NCBI RefSeq assembly: GCF_001423125.1
Contig: NZ_LMNW01000031.1
Coordinates: 335,268-399,267, forward strand
Length of the DNA: 64,000 nt
Source of the DNA: Duganella sp. Leaf126
Lineage (GTDB): Bacteria > Pseudomonadota > Gammaproteobacteria > Burkholderiales > Burkholderiaceae_D
Reading direction: 5' to 3'
Shown in pieces: positions 62,867 to 64,000 of this stretch; position 1 is the stretch's first letter; each line of letters opens with the position of its first letter. The notes beneath the pieces are model-generated. The model searched no databases and had not been told where the DNA came from. It was given only the letters and a program-made list of their open reading frames with translations. The position numbers and the translations under genes are program-made.

Positions 62867-64000
62867 TTAATGCGCGCCGCCGCCACCACCCGAAGGGGCT
62901 TTGACCTTGTCCGAGAACCACAGCACGCCGATGCAGGCAAACAGCACCATCGCTACCAGGAAGAAGCCGTCGTTATAGGCCATCACGAACGACTCGCGCC
63001 GCACGATGCCATCGACCGCCTTGAGCGCCATGTTCGATGCGGTGTCGGCATCGAAACCCTGGCCGACGAACGACTGCGTCAGCGCAGCCAGCCGCTCCTG
63101 CGTGGCGGCCGCAAAGCCGGTCACCGATTCGCCCAGGCGCTGCGAGTGGAAGTGCTCGCGCGAAGTCAGCGCGGTGGCCAGCAGGGCGATGCCGATCGAG
63201 CCGCCCAGGTTGCGGGTCATATTGATCAGCGACGAAGCCGACGCCATGTCGCGGGGCTGGATGCCGTTCATGGCGAAGTTCGACAGCGTCAGCATCACGA
63301 ACGGCTGGCCCAGCGCGCGCACGACCTGCGACAGCAGCAGCTGGTCGTAGCCGGTGGTGGCGTCCATGTGGGCGTTCATCAGGCACGAACCGCCGAACAG
63401 CAGCAGGCCGAACGTGCACAGGATGCGGTTGTCGATCTTGGACGACAGCTTGGCCACGAACGGCATGATGAACAGTTGCGGCAGGCCGGACCACATGATC
63501 ACTTCGCCGATCTGCATCGGCGAGTAGCCGGGAATCTGGCCCAGGTACAGCGGCAGCAGGAACGACGAGCCGTACAGGCCCATGCCCATCGCCATCGACA
63601 GCGCCGTGGCGGCGGCAAAGTTACGCTGGCCGTACAGGCCGAGATTGACGAACGGCTGCTTTTTCAGCACGCTGTTGACCACCCAGCCCAGCAGGCCGAA
63701 GATGGCCAGCGCGGCAAAGGTGATGATGAACGACGAGTCGAACCAGTCCTTGCTGTTGCCTTCTTCCAGGAAGATGGTCAGGCTGCCCAGGCCCACGGCC
63801 ATGAAGAAGATGCCGCTCCAGTCGGCGCCGGCCAGCAGCGACGGCTGGTATTTTTCCTTGTCCAGGCCATAGGCGATACCAGCGATCAGCAGCAGGCCCG
63901 GCACCCAGTTCAGGTAGAAGATCGACGGCCAGCCATACAGCTCCGACAGATAGCCGCCCAGCGTGGGGCCCATCGACGGCGCCAACGTGGCGGTCAGGCC
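62867..64000 (-). CDS. emrB: DHA2 family MFS drug transporter (EmrB type), 3' part
   Basis: The C-terminal 377 residues of a 14-helix MFS exporter; the frame runs off the right edge, so the start is missing. The antiporter motif C is visible at the left of the fragment (LAPSMGPTLGGYLSE). Nine or so helices follow, with a long periplasmic loop near the end, as in EmrB. With a fusion protein and the NodT-type lipoprotein it would extrude hydrophobic compounds across both membranes. Confidence 0.92.
   Translation of the reverse strand, partial: GLTATLAPSMGPTLGGYLSELYGWPSIFYLNWVPGLLLIAGIAYGLDKEKYQPSLLAGADWSGIFFMAVGLGSLTIFLEEGNSKDWFDSSFIITFAALAIFGLLGWVVNSVLKKQPFVNLGLYGQRNFAAATALSMAMGMGLYGSSFLLPLYLGQIPGYSPMQIGEVIMWSGLPQLFIMPFVAKLSSKIDNRILCTFGLLLFGGSCLMNAHMDATTGYDQLLLSQVVRALGQPFVMLTLSNFAMNGIQPRDMASASSLINMTRNLGGSIGIALLATALTSREHFHSQRLGESVTGFAAATQERLAALTQSFVGQGFDADTASNMALKAVDGIVRRESFVMAYNDGFFLVAMVLFACIGVLWFSDKVKAPSGGGGGAH

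Noticed and set aside
1-64000. CRISPR arrays, prophage, insertion sequences
   Set aside because: No regularly spaced repeats, cas genes, transposase or phage structural genes were seen anywhere in the window.

Overview
The window is a 64 kb piece of a GC-rich bacterial chromosome, densely packed with genes and almost free of mobile DNA. Gene content points to a betaproteobacterium of the Burkholderiales, most likely Oxalobacteraceae (the Massilia/Duganella/Janthinobacterium group). The clues are a phasin, the prkA-yeaH-spoVR trio, cysB beside cysTWA, fkpB-ispH, aat-bpt, and a TonB operon with two exbD genes. The family assignment is inference; no 16S rRNA gene is present.

Left part (1-24,400, mostly + strand). 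The 3' end of prkA, yeaH and spoVR form a stress operon. It is followed by a tonB-exbB-exbD-exbD-TPR energy-transduction operon. Next comes a housekeeping run: ribF, ileS, lspA, coaBC and dut, then a PDZ lipoprotein whose M48 protease site is destroyed. After that lie xdhC, an EamA transporter, alkA, an initiator tRNA-Met gene (- strand), a Nudix hydrolase, aat, bpt, pyrD and an aldo/keto reductase.

Middle part (24,400-44,200). The - strand carries a complete sulfate-uptake cluster: sbp, an RBBP9-like hydrolase, a 1-Cys peroxiredoxin, tauE, cysT, cysW, cysA and cysB. Then come dgkA, an iclR regulator, a penicillin-binding endopeptidase and a nitroreductase. A phasin gene has its own promoter flanked by a 9-bp inverted pair. 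livFGMH follows without a substrate-binding protein, then ispH and fkpB. A fluoride riboswitch precedes a CLC-F fluoride exporter gene, followed by radC and rpmB-rpmG.

Right part (44,200-64,000). Here lie an acyl desaturase, an MscS channel, rsmB and purN, a barstar gene without a visible barnase, and a glycine-zipper protein. A spermidine-synthase-like gene is followed by a 124-bp inverted-repeat element and a solitary GspE-type ATPase. Then come tRNA-Lys, a MOSC domain fused to an alkyltransferase-like domain, and phzF with a decayed copy of its own 3' end beside it. Three secreted peptidases follow (S9, a small HExxH protein and M49-like) with a BON protein among them. The window ends in an EmrB/NodT-type efflux operon that runs off the right edge.

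The least ordinary items are the MOSC-alkyltransferase-like fusion, the catalytically dead M48/PDZ lipoprotein, the folded 124-bp element and the phzF tail remnant. I did not find a CRISPR array, prophage, transposase, or a clearly new multi-gene defence or biosynthetic system.
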